This document shows, piece after piece, positions 5,122-11,443 of a DNA stretch of 23,089 nucleotides. Below the pieces are notes generated by a model. It did not search any database and was not told the DNA's origin. It saw only the letters and a program-made list of their open reading frames with translations. This stretch comes from a virus, in IMG/VR virus record IMGVR_UViG_3300025168_000710, positions 1 through 23,089 of that record. One strand, written 5' to 3'. Positions within the stretch are counted from its first letter, which is position 1; every line of letters begins with the position of its first letter. The translations under genes and the position numbers were made by a program.

Positions 5122-5296
5122 GTTATTAAAAAATATTTTTAAAAAGAAAGTAGGTCCAAATCATAAATTATTAAAAAACTTAGAAGAGTATGGCAAAAAA
5201 GAGAAAGCTAAACAGCAAGAATCCAAAGTATTGGAACAAAAGCCAGTTAAACAAAAAAGAGGAAAAGAAAAGAGTACACGCATGTACCACTCCTAA
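5114..5296 (+). CDS. Basic small protein overlapping the groEL end
   Basis: This encodes 60 residues, starting inside the last codons of groEL (8-base overlap). The N-terminal half is an amphipathic basic helix (MIRLLKNIFKKKVGPNHKLL), the rest is Lys/Gln/Glu-rich and looks disordered. Most of its second half overlaps, in another frame, the 46-residue frame at 5190-5330. The coupled start supports translation, but the low complexity makes it hard to be sure. It may be a spacer gene or a small membrane- or RNA-binding peptide. Confidence 0.5.
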   Translation: MIRLLKNIFKKKVGPNHKLLKNLEEYGKKEKAKQQESKVLEQKPVKQKRGKEKSTRMYHS

Positions 5297-5330
5297 TGGG
5301 TGTAAGGTGTATGCTGTGTGGTATAAATAA
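5190..5330 (+). CDS. 46-residue protein in an overlapping frame
   Basis: The frame begins MAKKRKLNSKNP, a start type common among the small basic proteins of this phage, and ends in a more protein-like segment with Trp, Tyr and two Cys (CTTPNGCKVYAVWYK). It ends 11 bases before groES, and it overlaps the frame at 5114-5296 by 107 bases. The aromatic and cysteine-containing C-terminus argues it is real, perhaps more so than its partner. No family is recognised. Confidence 0.5.
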   Translation: MAKKRKLNSKNPKYWNKSQLNKKEEKKRVHACTTPNGCKVYAVWYK

Positions 5331-5341
5331 AATAGAATTAA

Positions 5342-5599
5342 ATGAAACCAATAGGGAAATACATAGTAATAAAAAAGATTGAGGAAGAATTAAAAACAGA
5401 ATCAGGTCTTCTTCTTTCTGCTCAGGACGCTTCTGCCTTTAGATATAAAAAGGCGGAGGTAATTAAAGAAGGAACTAATGTTGATGTCATAAAGAAAGGA
5501 GATGTAATTTATTATGACGGTGCAACTGGACATCAAATGCTTATAAATGATAATCCATATACGATTATTCAGGAGCGAGATGTCGTTGTTGTTTTATAA
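5342..5599 (+). CDS. groES: Phage co-chaperonin GroES
   Basis: This is 85 residues, slightly shorter than the usual 95-97. It matches the Cpn10 fold: an N-terminal strand (KYIVIKKIEEE), a mobile-loop region at about 15-32 with the hydrophobic GLLL element that docks on GroEL, a middle strand (KKAEVIKEG), the KKGDVIYYDG turn (51-60) and a final strand pair (YTIIQERDVVVVL). It caps the GroEL chamber. Lying in the same operon as the phage groEL, it is presumably its dedicated partner. Its 3' end overlaps the oppositely oriented gene at 5565-6038 by 35 bases. Confidence 0.93.
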   Translation: MKPIGKYIVIKKIEEELKTESGLLLSAQDASAFRYKKAEVIKEGTNVDVIKKGDVIYYDGATGHQMLINDNPYTIIQERDVVVVL

Positions 5600-6038
5600 A
5601 CTGATTCATTTCTATAATCATATTGCGATAAACCTTATCCATATAAGAGGCATCGTGTCTAAATAAAGGGTTAGCCTGCGGGCTTTCCCCTATCTCTTCA
5701 CCATTTAATTTCTTATATAGTGTGTTAACCAAGCGTTTACCTTTGTATGATAGTTCATATAGAGTTGTTTCTTTACCTTGACGTTTTCTCCATATATGAA
5801 TCCATCCTTCTTTTAGCAGTCTATGAAACCTGGGCTCGTCCCAAGACATACATTCTTCAAACTCTTTAAACTTTGTTTTATTAAATATCTGTTCGCTATA
5901 AAGGAAGAATAGCATATCAATGTCGGGAGTTCCGATCTTGTATTTGGCTTTAGCCCAATACCTTATCACCCTCCAATACTTCATGTAATCATGTGAGGGC
6001 TGAACTCTATCGTAGTTCTTTCTTATTATATTTGACAT
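5565..6038 (-). CDS. Putative winged-helix regulator
   Basis: This is 157 residues with the start at 6038 (MSNIIRKNYD); codons further upstream would run into promoter sequence. It is helical with a segment like a winged-helix DNA-binding domain: PDIDMLFFLYSEQIF, then FKEFEECMSWDEPRFHRLL as the probable helix-turn-helix, then WIHIWRKRQGKETTLYELS as the wing, followed by YKGKRLVNTLYKKL, as in MarR-like proteins. It is the only minus-strand gene within the rightward block and its promoter interlocks with the rightward promoter at 6052. That fits a regulator of late transcription, which is inference. Confidence 0.75.
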   Translation of the reverse strand: MSNIIRKNYDRVQPSHDYMKYWRVIRYWAKAKYKIGTPDIDMLFFLYSEQIFNKTKFKEFEECMSWDEPRFHRLLKEGWIHIWRKRQGKETTLYELSYKGKRLVNTLYKKLNGEEIGESPQANPLFRHDASYMDKVYRNMIIEMNQFIKQQRHLAPE

Positions 6039-6051
6039 TAAATTTAATTTG

Positions 6052-6059
6052 TATCTTTG
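6052..6059 (+). promoter_or_regulatory. TATCTTTG promoter for the basic-protein genes
   Basis: TATCTTTG lies 22 bases before the ATG at 6082, with TTTGACA (6031-6037) 14 bases upstream giving a TTG at 6032-6034, 17 bases from the box. It overlaps the start region of the leftward gene at 6038. Confidence 0.75.
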
Positions 6060-6065
6060 CAAGAA

Positions 6066-6073
6066 CAAAAGTA
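6066..6073 (-). promoter_or_regulatory. Candidate promoter of the leftward regulator gene
   Basis: The minus strand reads TACTTTTG, a TAnnTTTG match 27 bases before the start at 6038. It lies just right of the rightward box at 6052-6059, so polymerase at one site should exclude the other. Confidence 0.45.
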
Positions 6074-6081
6074 ATAAAATT

Positions 6082-6366
6082 ATGCCAGATTCTAATAAAA
6101 AGATAGCTCGACTTACAAAGAGAATAAATAAAGTTAGAGCAAAGACAGAGTCTAAGACTCAAAAGCAAATAGGTAAGACTGAAAGAAAATTAAAGAGAAC
6201 TGCTAACAGAACTACTGGTACTTTTGTAAATCTATCAGAACAAAAGAAAGATAAAACTATTGCTCAAGGAAATAAAAGAATAACAAGGATTAGCAAAAGG
6301 GGTAATAAAAGAGAGCAGAGATTATTAGATAGATTAGCTAAAGTTAAAGAAAGCATGCAAAACTAA
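6082..6366 (+). CDS. Lysine/arginine-rich small protein
   Basis: This encodes 94 residues starting MPDSNKKIARLTKR, the ATG at 6082; frames opening further upstream would begin inside the promoter. It is almost entirely Lys, Arg, Thr, Gln and Asn, with short repeats of the type KR-IxK and K-RxxxTxx (TKRINKVRAKTESKTQKQ), and no hydrophobic core, so it is probably extended or coiled. It begins a run of basic genes with the AAAATTATG start context. A DNA-condensing or virion-internal role is plausible but unproven. Confidence 0.78.
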   Translation: MPDSNKKIARLTKRINKVRAKTESKTQKQIGKTERKLKRTANRTTGTFVNLSEQKKDKTIAQGNKRITRISKRGNKREQRLLDRLAKVKESMQN

Positions 6367-6370
6367 AATT

Positions 6371-7057
6371 ATGTCACACAAACCATTTCATAGAGCTAAT
6401 GTAGAAAAGAAGACTTCTGTTAAGTCTAAGTCTACTCTTAAAAAAGAATCTCAGAAAAAGAAAAGAGATGAGGCTGATCAAAAGAGAGACGCTAAGATTG
6501 CTGCAGCTGAGGCACAGCAGGCTAAAACACAAGCAAGTGAAAAATCTAAAAATAAGGTTAAGAAAATAGCGGAGACTTCTAAAGAAAAACTTACTAAAAA
6601 GAAAAAGTCATTAGAAGAAAAAATGGCTAAGACTACCAATAAGTCAACTAAGAAGATGAATAAGTCTGCTTCTAAGAATAAAGCTAAAAAGTCTGAGCTT
6701 GAAGATAAAATAAGATTAGCTACGACAAATAAGAAGAATGAAACAGACGCAAAGAAAAAAGCTAAACTTCAAAAAAGAATAGAAAAACTTAGAGAGAAAA
6801 AAGAAAAACTATTTGTTAAGCGTAGAAGTCAGGTTGAAAAAGAAATATCAAAGTACGAAAAGAAGGGAGAGAAGTTTGAAGAGAAAACTAAGAAAGCAGA
6901 ATCCAGAAGTGCTAAGAGAAAACTAAGAAGAACTGAAAGAGCTACAGGTCAAACTAAGATGTCAAGTCAAAAACGTAGAGCTACTAAGAGGGCAGCTCGT
7001 AAAAAAAGAAACCAAGCAGTAACAGGTATTAAGCGTTGGGATTCAACTTGGAACTAA
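6371..7057 (+). CDS. Extremely basic coiled-coil protein
   Basis: This is 228 residues, of which I count about 63 Lys and 20 Arg, roughly 36 percent. The middle part (about 95-170) has heptad-like alternation of Lys/Glu with Leu/Ile (AKLQKRIEKLREKKEKLF), indicating a long charged coiled coil. Both ends are basic and low in complexity, and the C-terminus is hydrophobic-aromatic (GIKRWDSTWN). Such proteins recall histone- or protamine-like packaging proteins, yet low complexity makes homology unreliable. It starts four bases after the previous stop and is probably co-transcribed from 6052. Confidence 0.8.
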   Translation: MSHKPFHRANVEKKTSVKSKSTLKKESQKKKRDEADQKRDAKIAAAEAQQAKTQASEKSKNKVKKIAETSKEKLTKKKKSLEEKMAKTTNKSTKKMNKSASKNKAKKSELEDKIRLATTNKKNETDAKKKAKLQKRIEKLREKKEKLFVKRRSQVEKEISKYEKKGEKFEEKTKKAESRSAKRKLRRTERATGQTKMSSQKRRATKRAARKKRNQAVTGIKRWDSTWN

Positions 7058-7071
7058 GTAAAAAAAATAAC

Positions 7072-7079
7072 TATCTTTG
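7072..7079 (+). promoter_or_regulatory. TATCTTTG promoter with -33 TTG
   Basis: TATCTTTG with TTG at 7048-7050 exactly 21 bases upstream is the best-formed Bacteroidota promoter in the window. It drives the gene at 7101 and probably those up to 9356. Confidence 0.85.
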
Positions 7080-7100
7080 TAAAATAAATAAATAAAAATT

Positions 7101-7652
7101 ATGCCAGATCCTAAAAAGAAAAAAGTTGTAAAAAGAAAGAATAGAGTTACTGCTGTAAAAAATGCAGATGGAACTACTACCAAAACAAGAGTTCGTAGAG
7201 ACGGATCTGTTAAGAAAGTAAAAACTTATAAAGGTAAAAAAACGGTTGCTTCTAAAGTTGTTAAGTATAGAAAAGACGGTAGTAAGAAAAAAACAGTAAC
7301 AAGACCTGGGGATAAATCAGGTACTGTTGTAACTAAAACAAATAAGAAAGGAAAAACTACAACTTATAACAAAAAGAAAAGACTAAAAAGCAATTTAAAA
7401 GATGCAGGGAAGTTAGCAGGAATTGGTGCAGGAATTGCAGCGGCTTCTGCTTCTGGAGCTATAGTGCCTATTGTAACGGGTATGGCAGGAAAAGCTGCTT
7501 TTGATACTGCAAAGTACTACGCTACCGATAGTCGTGGTAAATTAAAAAAAGTAAGGCCTCTTAAATCTATGCAAAATGCAGCAAACTGGATAAAGAAAGG
7601 AGTTAAAAATAAAATACAAACTGGAAACAGGAAAGGTAAAACTAAAAAATAA
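7101..7652 (+). CDS. Basic protein with a glycine/alanine hydrophobic segment
   Basis: This encodes 183 residues in three parts. The first 95 or so are Lys/Thr/Val-rich with repeated beta-type units such as TTKTRVRRDGSVKKVKTYKG and KVVKYRKDGSKKKTVTRPG, a periodic DG-containing repeat. A hydrophobic Gly/Ala stretch at about 103-130 (AGIGAGIAAASASGAIVPIV) could cross or insert into a membrane. The tail is basic again. A hydrophobic helix between basic ends could fit a virion protein ejected with the genome or acting at the cell envelope. No family is recognised. It has its own promoter at 7072. Confidence 0.78.
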   Translation: MPDPKKKKVVKRKNRVTAVKNADGTTTKTRVRRDGSVKKVKTYKGKKTVASKVVKYRKDGSKKKTVTRPGDKSGTVVTKTNKKGKTTTYNKKKRLKSNLKDAGKLAGIGAGIAAASASGAIVPIVTGMAGKAAFDTAKYYATDSRGKLKKVRPLKSMQNAANWIKKGVKNKIQTGNRKGKTKK

Positions 7653-7661
7653 ATAAAAATT

Positions 7662-7868
7662 ATGAAAAAGCAAGGTTACAATTCAAGACTTGATGAGTCA
7701 TTAGGAGCTAAGAACGGAAAGAAATCTCAATCTATGAAATCAAGAAGAGACGAATCTAAAGCAATGTCTAAAAAAGATTACGGTCATGCATACGGTGGAG
7801 ATCACAATATGTCTTACGAGTGTATCAACAACGTAAAGAAAAAGATCGGAGCTGCAATACGTAAGTAA
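7662..7868 (+). CDS. Basic small protein
   Basis: This encodes 68 residues starting MKKQGYNSRLDESLGAK, Lys/Ser/Arg-rich, with an RRDES motif and one Cys near the C-terminus (MSYECINNVKKK). From memory, short proteins beginning with this kind of sequence occur in several uncultured marine phages, but I know no function. It is followed by the next gene in a TAATG stop-start overlap, which implies translational coupling. Confidence 0.75.
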   Translation: MKKQGYNSRLDESLGAKNGKKSQSMKSRRDESKAMSKKDYGHAYGGDHNMSYECINNVKKKIGAAIRK

Positions 7869-8065
7869 TGGCTGGTAGAACTAAAAAGAAATTCCCAGAA
7901 ATAAAAGAATCTCGTCAGGGAGCTTTTACTAAGTGGGCTAAGAATAACGGATTCAAAGATGCGTGTAGTGCAGCCTCAGCTGTCATGAAAAAGACTGATA
8001 AGTATTCTGAAAAGGTGGTGAAGATGGCTAACTACGCTAACAACTTTGGGTGTAAAGCAAAATAA
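7868..8065 (+). CDS. Small conserved-looking protein
   Basis: This encodes 65 residues. After a basic start (MAGRTKKKFPEIKESRQ) comes a compact helical domain with aromatic and Cys residues (AFTKWAKNNGFKDACSAAS, then KVVKMANYANNFGCKAK). It looks more like a folded domain than its Lys-rich neighbours. The start overlaps the previous stop by one base (TAATG). Function is unknown; a minor virion component is possible because it lies among late genes. Confidence 0.75.
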   Translation: MAGRTKKKFPEIKESRQGAFTKWAKNNGFKDACSAASAVMKKTDKYSEKVVKMANYANNFGCKAK

Positions 8066-8068
8066 AAT

Positions 8069-8209
8069 ATGGGTAAATTATTAATATGGTTAGGAGAGTC
8101 AATCTCTAATTTATGGTGTAAGTTTCAATGTCAATGGAATTGGTTAGTATCTAAAGTAATGTTTAGTGTAGAGTCTTGTCCTAACAAACTGTGTACTTGC
8201 AAGAAATGA
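8069..8209 (+). CDS. 46-residue cysteine/tryptophan-rich protein
   Basis: MGKLLIWLGESISNLWCKFQ and onward: 46 residues with four Trp and five Cys, including a CPNKLCTC motif at the end that could bind a metal or form disulfides. The N-terminal half is amphipathic and could lie on a membrane. The frame starts three bases after the previous stop, and its TGA overlaps the next ATG as ATGA, so it fits the coupled gene string. Confidence 0.65.
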   Translation: MGKLLIWLGESISNLWCKFQCQWNWLVSKVMFSVESCPNKLCTCKK

Positions 8210-8394
8210 AAAGACATAAATCTAATATAGTAAACGAAATGAAATCAAGAGGATTAGGAGATACTATAGAGAAGTTTACTAAAGCAACAGGAATAAAAAA
8301 AGTAGTTGATACTGTAGCGAAAGCAACAGGAGGAGACTGTGGATGCAATAAAAGAAAGGATAGTTTAAATAGAGCGTTTCCTTACAACAAATAA
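8206..8394 (+). CDS. Small basic protein with a CGC motif
   Basis: This encodes 62 residues. The ATG at 8206 is chosen over an upstream GTG because it overlaps the previous stop as ATGA. It has a basic N-terminus (MKRHKSNIVNEMKSRG), a helical middle (TIEKFTKATGIKKVVDTVAKATGG) and the motif DCGCNKRK near the end. The CxC here and in the preceding protein are the only close cysteine pairs in this block. Function is unknown. Confidence 0.72.
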   Translation: MKRHKSNIVNEMKSRGLGDTIEKFTKATGIKKVVDTVAKATGGDCGCNKRKDSLNRAFPYNK

Positions 8395-8404
8395 AAATAA
8401 AAAA

Positions 8405-8935
8405 ATGGCATATCAAAAGTTACAAAGTAGAGAAGCATTAAGAGTTATACCAAGCGATACAGTTCGTATACCTGATCCTTCATCAGTAGTTATTATAGAC
8501 ACAGCTACAGGGGCACCTGAAGGAAAAGCGAACTTTGCTACTCTTAATACATTAACAGATGTAGGCACTAAATTTAAAGAAGCTGGAATTTTACCTGGAG
8601 CTATTATTTATAACACTGCTACGCAAGGAGCTTATAATGTTGTAAGTGTAGATAGTGATACTCAACTTACTATTTCAGGTGGTGCTGCAGGTGGTGCTGC
8701 GGATACTTATTATATATATAATGCAGCCACTAACGGGTGTACTTTATATATAGAAACAGGAGGAAATTTAAATGTTAGAATGGCTGAACAAAATGGAAAT
8801 ACCTCTACATTAGCAGCACCTGGTAATCAAACAGTAGTATTTGGTGTCATACCTGGCTCATCTTTTTTACCTATTCAAGTAGTGCAAGTTTTAACAACAG
8901 ACACCTCTGCAAAGGGTATTATAGCAATGTGGTAG
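8405..8935 (+). CDS. Putative virion decoration or spike protein
   Basis: This encodes 176 residues, rich in beta-prone residues, Gly, Ala and Thr, with few Lys, unlike its basic neighbours. The C-terminal part (NQTVVFGVIPGSSFLPIQVVQVL, ending KGIIAMW) resembles small structural proteins of marine phages that end in a similar strand and aromatic tip; this is recollection. The likely product is a capsid decoration or short fibre protein. It begins ten bases after the previous gene and is followed one base later by the next virion-type gene. Confidence 0.75.
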   Translation: MAYQKLQSREALRVIPSDTVRIPDPSSVVIIDTATGAPEGKANFATLNTLTDVGTKFKEAGILPGAIIYNTATQGAYNVVSVDSDTQLTISGGAAGGAADTYYIYNAATNGCTLYIETGGNLNVRMAEQNGNTSTLAAPGNQTVVFGVIPGSSFLPIQVVQVLTTDTSAKGIIAMW

Positions 8936-8936
8936 T

Positions 8937-9356
8937 ATGATTAGTAACGCAATCGCTAACGCAGTGGGATCTAAAGAGACACCAAGTGGTGGTAGGTCAA
9001 ACCCAGAACTTATTTCTAATGGAGATTTTTCAAACGGATTAACAGGATGGACTGTTGTTCCTATTGTTAGTGAAAAGTTAGGTCAAGTGTCTATAGGAAC
9101 AGGTAGACCAACAGCATCTATATCTCAATCTATTTTAACAGTTGGAAAAACTTATAATGTTGTAATAGAAGTTGTAAGTACTCCAGCAAAAGGAACTGCT
9201 ACAGTAAATGATTCTAAGGGAGGTGTGTTACAAACTCTTACTTCAATTGGTTCTATTTCATTTAGTTTCTTAAATAAAACAGGGACTGATATTTATATTA
9301 CAAGTAATAGTGGGGCTGTATTTGTAATTAATAGTGTATCTATAAAAGAATCTTAA
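8937..9356 (+). CDS. Carbohydrate-binding-like jelly-roll protein
   Basis: This encodes 139 residues. After a short leader comes NPELISNGDFSNGLTGWTVV, the classic opening strand of CBM4/9/22-type jelly-roll domains (NGDFS.GLTGW), and the rest is a run of beta strands. In phages such domains sit on virion surfaces and may bind host glycans. It directly follows the gene at 8405 and ends just ahead of a promoter, so it closes this transcription unit. The ligand is unknown. Confidence 0.75.
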   Translation: MISNAIANAVGSKETPSGGRSNPELISNGDFSNGLTGWTVVPIVSEKLGQVSIGTGRPTASISQSILTVGKTYNVVIEVVSTPAKGTATVNDSKGGVLQTLTSIGSISFSFLNKTGTDIYITSNSGAVFVINSVSIKES

Positions 9357-9364
9357 AAAAATAT

Positions 9365-9372
9365 TATCTTTG
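9365..9372 (+). promoter_or_regulatory. TATCTTTG promoter of the lysis region
   Basis: TATCTTTG starts nine bases after the previous stop. No -33 TTG is visible. An ATG at 9378 would lie at about the transcription start; the first well-supported gene begins at 9451. Confidence 0.75.
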
Positions 9373-9450
9373 TAACTATGAATTACACGCAAACAACAAC
9401 AGGAGGAGGTATTATACATTGGTATGAAACCTCAACCTATATAATAAAAA

Positions 9451-9606
9451 ATGGCTAAAGAAATGAAAGATACAGTAGAAGTAGTAGCTGCCAATGGAGG
9501 GGCTTTAGGATTAACATTAATGCAGGCTAATGAAATACTTCAGTTTGTTTCGCTTTCACTTGCTATTGCATTTACAATTTATAAGTTTATAAAAAAGAAA
9601 AAGTAA
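9451..9606 (+). CDS. Single-TM protein, possible holin
   Basis: This encodes 51 residues: a soluble N-terminal half (MAKEMKDTVEVVAANGGALG), one hydrophobic segment at about 29-47 (ILQFVSLSLAIAFTIYKFI) and a KKKK tail. The positive C-terminus predicts a cytoplasmic tail. It lies two bases before the endolysin gene, which suggests a holin or pinholin-like role. A second, better holin candidate lies at 10745, so this one could instead be an antiholin. Confidence 0.7.
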   Translation: MAKEMKDTVEVVAANGGALGLTLMQANEILQFVSLSLAIAFTIYKFIKKKK

Positions 9607-9608
9607 TT

Positions 9609-9977
9609 ATGAAATATTTTACCTACAGCGAGTTCGATTCTCCTGATGAGACTGGTTCAGGAAAAAATATGAGACATGACTTTTTAGAGATGTTAGACTT
9701 TGCTCGTGAAGAATCGGGCATACCTTTTAAGATAACATCAGGATTCAGAACACAAGCATACAATAAAGATTTAATAAAAAGAGGATATCAAGCCTCTAAG
9801 AATAGTGCACACTTAAAAGGATGTGCTGCAGATATTGCTTGTGGAAACTCAGCACAAAGATCTATAATGGTTAGAGCATTAGTTAATGTCGGGTTCACTC
9901 GTTTAGGTATTTCAAAAACCTTCATACACGTAGATAATGATCAGGCTAAGTCTGACGCAATTTGGTTATACTCATAA
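9609..9977 (+). CDS. Endolysin, M15-family peptidase
   Basis: This is 122 residues, a single catalytic domain of the peptidase M15 type (zinc D,D- or L,D-endopeptidase of peptidoglycan). The zinc site is visible as SAHLKGCAADI, with His68 and Asp75 (the SxHxxGxAxD motif), and IHVD with His107. SGFRTQAYN (44-52) is the usual conserved loop ahead of it. It has no signal peptide, so it needs a holin to reach the wall. Neighbours on either side include membrane proteins consistent with a lysis set. Confidence 0.92.
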   Translation: MKYFTYSEFDSPDETGSGKNMRHDFLEMLDFAREESGIPFKITSGFRTQAYNKDLIKRGYQASKNSAHLKGCAADIACGNSAQRSIMVRALVNVGFTRLGISKTFIHVDNDQAKSDAIWLYS

Positions 9978-9986
9978 ATAAATAAT

Positions 9987-10208
9987 ATGCCTAATAAAAA
10001 AACTAAGAATACAAAAAAACATCGTACTAAGCTTAAAAACAAAAAGCGAGATATTGACACTACATTTGCGGATAGAGTATATAACAAATCTAAAATAGAC
10101 AAAACTCTTATATCAAGAGGTTACCATACGGAAGGAAAATTAAGAGGAAAGGTTAATACTTCTGTTAAGAGAGGGGGTAATAATCAGATGATTGATATGA
10201 GTGTATAA
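9987..10208 (+). CDS. Basic small protein
   Basis: This encodes 73 residues, very rich in Lys, Thr and Arg in the first half (MPNKKTKNTKKHRTKLKNKK). The second half has a more ordered look (KTLISRGYHTEGKLRGKV, NQMIDMSV). No family is recognised. Its stop overlaps the next start as TAATG, beginning a chain of four coupled basic genes between the endolysin and the holin. Confidence 0.75.
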   Translation: MPNKKTKNTKKHRTKLKNKKRDIDTTFADRVYNKSKIDKTLISRGYHTEGKLRGKVNTSVKRGGNNQMIDMSV

Positions 10209-10363
10209 TGGCAAAGAAAGGAAGAACAGGAAAAAAAATATGTTGGGAATACGGTAAAGGAAAATACTGTGGTACACTAATACCAAGTAAAGAAACTAAA
10301 ACTCATAGATACGCAAGAACAGAAAACGGAAAGATTAAGTCTTTACCTAAAAATAAAAAATAA
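10208..10363 (+). CDS. 51-residue basic protein with CGT motif
   Basis: MAKKGRTGKKICWEYGKGKY and onward, with two cysteines (KICWEY, KYCGTL) ten residues apart, which could form a small zinc or disulfide unit, and a basic tail. Both its start and stop are in TAATG overlaps with neighbours, which is the main reason to accept it. Function is unknown. Confidence 0.68.
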   Translation: MAKKGRTGKKICWEYGKGKYCGTLIPSKETKTHRYARTENGKIKSLPKNKK

Positions 10364-10491
10364 TGGCAAAGAAATTTAAGATACATAATATGTATAGTAA
10401 GACTGGAATAAAGAAAGTTGCTAAAACTATGAAAGACCATTTAGCTTTAAAGAAAAAAGGTTACAATCATACTCCAAAGAAAAAGAAGTAA
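10363..10491 (+). CDS. 42-residue basic protein
   Basis: MAKKFKIHNMYSKTGIKKVA and onward: Lys-rich, three His, a helical stretch (KKVAKTMKDHLALKKKG) and a KKKK end. It is coupled at both ends by TAATG overlaps to the genes at 10208 and 10491. It is too small and biased for family assignment. Confidence 0.66.
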   Translation: MAKKFKIHNMYSKTGIKKVAKTMKDHLALKKKGYNHTPKKKK

Positions 10492-10745
10492 TGGCAACAC
10501 CAAGAAAAGGAAAGGCTAAAGTAAAAATTACTGCAAGCGGTAAGAAGGTTAGCTATGGTCAAGCTGGTAAAGCTAAGGGTGGTGGTTCAAGAGTTAAACC
10601 TGGAACGTCAAAAGGAGACGCTTATTGTGCAAGAAGCTATGGAATTAAAATGGGACTACCTATAGGTAAACGAAATGATCCTAACACACCTAACAACTTA
10701 TCTCGTAAGAGTTGGAAATGTGTAGGTAAAAAATCAAAAAGATAA
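10491..10745 (+). CDS. Conserved small basic phage protein
   Basis: This encodes 84 residues. The N-terminus is MATPRKGKAKVKITASGKKV, then a glycine-rich stretch (GQAGKAKGGGSRVKPGTSKG), then a defined C-terminal part DAYCARSYGIKMG with NDPNTPNNLSRKSWKCVGKK. From memory, the latter combination (YCARS followed by DPN.PNNLSRK.WKC) recurs in marine phage proteins of unknown function, so it is probably a real conserved domain with a pair of cysteines. It is coupled to the holin gene by TAATG. Confidence 0.75.
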   Translation: MATPRKGKAKVKITASGKKVSYGQAGKAKGGGSRVKPGTSKGDAYCARSYGIKMGLPIGKRNDPNTPNNLSRKSWKCVGKKSKR

Positions 10746-11137
10746 TGAGCATTTGGACTAAGATATTTGGAAAAGGAGCATTAGATGTAGCTGGTAAAGT
10801 TGCAGGAATTGCTGATAGATTTATTCAAACAAAAGAAGAAAAAGCATCTTTTGAAATGGAGATGAAAAAAATCTTTATAGAAGCAGAGGCTGAGATTCAA
10901 AAGAATGTAACAGAAAGATGGAGACATGATATGACCAGTGATTCCTGGTTAAGTAAAAATGTGAGACCTATGGTTTTGATATTTTTAGTTGTATGTACCG
11001 TCTTAATGATATTTATAGATGCGGGATCTATTAGTTTTGAGGTGGAAGAAAAATGGACTGATCTTTTACAATTAGTTTTAATAACAGTAATTGGAGCTTA
11101 CTTTGGAGGCAGGTCATTTGAGAAAATAAAAAAGTAA
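10745..11137 (+). CDS. Holin, Holin_3TM-like
   Basis: This is 130 residues: a soluble helical N-terminal part of about 70 residues, then TM segments at about 75-91 (RPMVLIFLVVCTVLMIFI) and 105-121 (TDLLQLVLITVIGAYFGGR), ending in GGRSFEKIKK. The RP-hydrophobic segment and the GAYFGGRSFEK ending are characteristic of the Holin_3TM family. It forms the membrane lesion that lets the endolysin at 9609 reach peptidoglycan. It lies at the end of the lysis transcription unit, just before a new promoter. Confidence 0.85.
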   Translation: MSIWTKIFGKGALDVAGKVAGIADRFIQTKEEKASFEMEMKKIFIEAEAEIQKNVTERWRHDMTSDSWLSKNVRPMVLIFLVVCTVLMIFIDAGSISFEVEEKWTDLLQLVLITVIGAYFGGRSFEKIKK

Positions 11138-11158
11138 AATACATTCCATAAGTTTTCT

Positions 11159-11166
11159 TATCTTTG
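11159..11166 (+). promoter_or_regulatory. TATCTTTG promoter of the fibre genes
   Basis: TATCTTTG lies 31 bases before the ATG at 11198. No -33 TTG is seen at the normal spacing. Confidence 0.75.
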
Positions 11167-11197
11167 TAAAAATTAATTACAATCTAAATTTATTAAA

Positions 11198-11443
11198 ATG
11201 AAAAAAATTGAAGAACAAGAATTATTAAATTTACAAACTTTAAATGGTGAGTTTAATAAATTAAAAACACAACTGGGTGATTTATCTCTACAAAAGCATG
11301 GAATATGTTTACGAGTAGAAGAATTAAAGAATGATTTCCAAACAGCGGAAAAAGCTTTGATAGATAAATACGGAGTTAACTCAGTTATTAATTTAGAAAC
11401 AGGAGAAATAAAAGAAAAAGAAGAAGATGGCGAAAATAAGTAA
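11198..11443 (+). CDS. Coiled-coil small protein ahead of the fibre genes
   Basis: This encodes 81 residues. The first 55 form an amphipathic helix with Leu/Ile heptads (EQELLNLQTLNGEFNKLKTQ), then YGVNSVINLETGEI, a strand-turn pattern, and an acidic end. It may be a trimerising or linker virion protein, or a fibre assembly factor; this is inferred from position and shape only. It overlaps the next gene by 17 bases, so the two are likely translationally coupled. Confidence 0.75.
   Translation: MKKIEEQELLNLQTLNGEFNKLKTQLGDLSLQKHGICLRVEELKNDFQTAEKALIDKYGVNSVINLETGEIKEKEEDGENK

Noticed and set aside
9378-9458. 26-residue frame (MNYTQTTTGG...) just after a TATCTTTG box
   Set aside because: Its ATG would lie at about the transcription start, it overlaps the start of the gene at 9451, and nothing else supports it. 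It could be a leaderless leader peptide, but this is too weak to call.
9640-9670. CTGATGA on the plus strand inside the endolysin gene
   Set aside because: No stem II, no CGAAA segment and no stem I partner; it is coding sequence.
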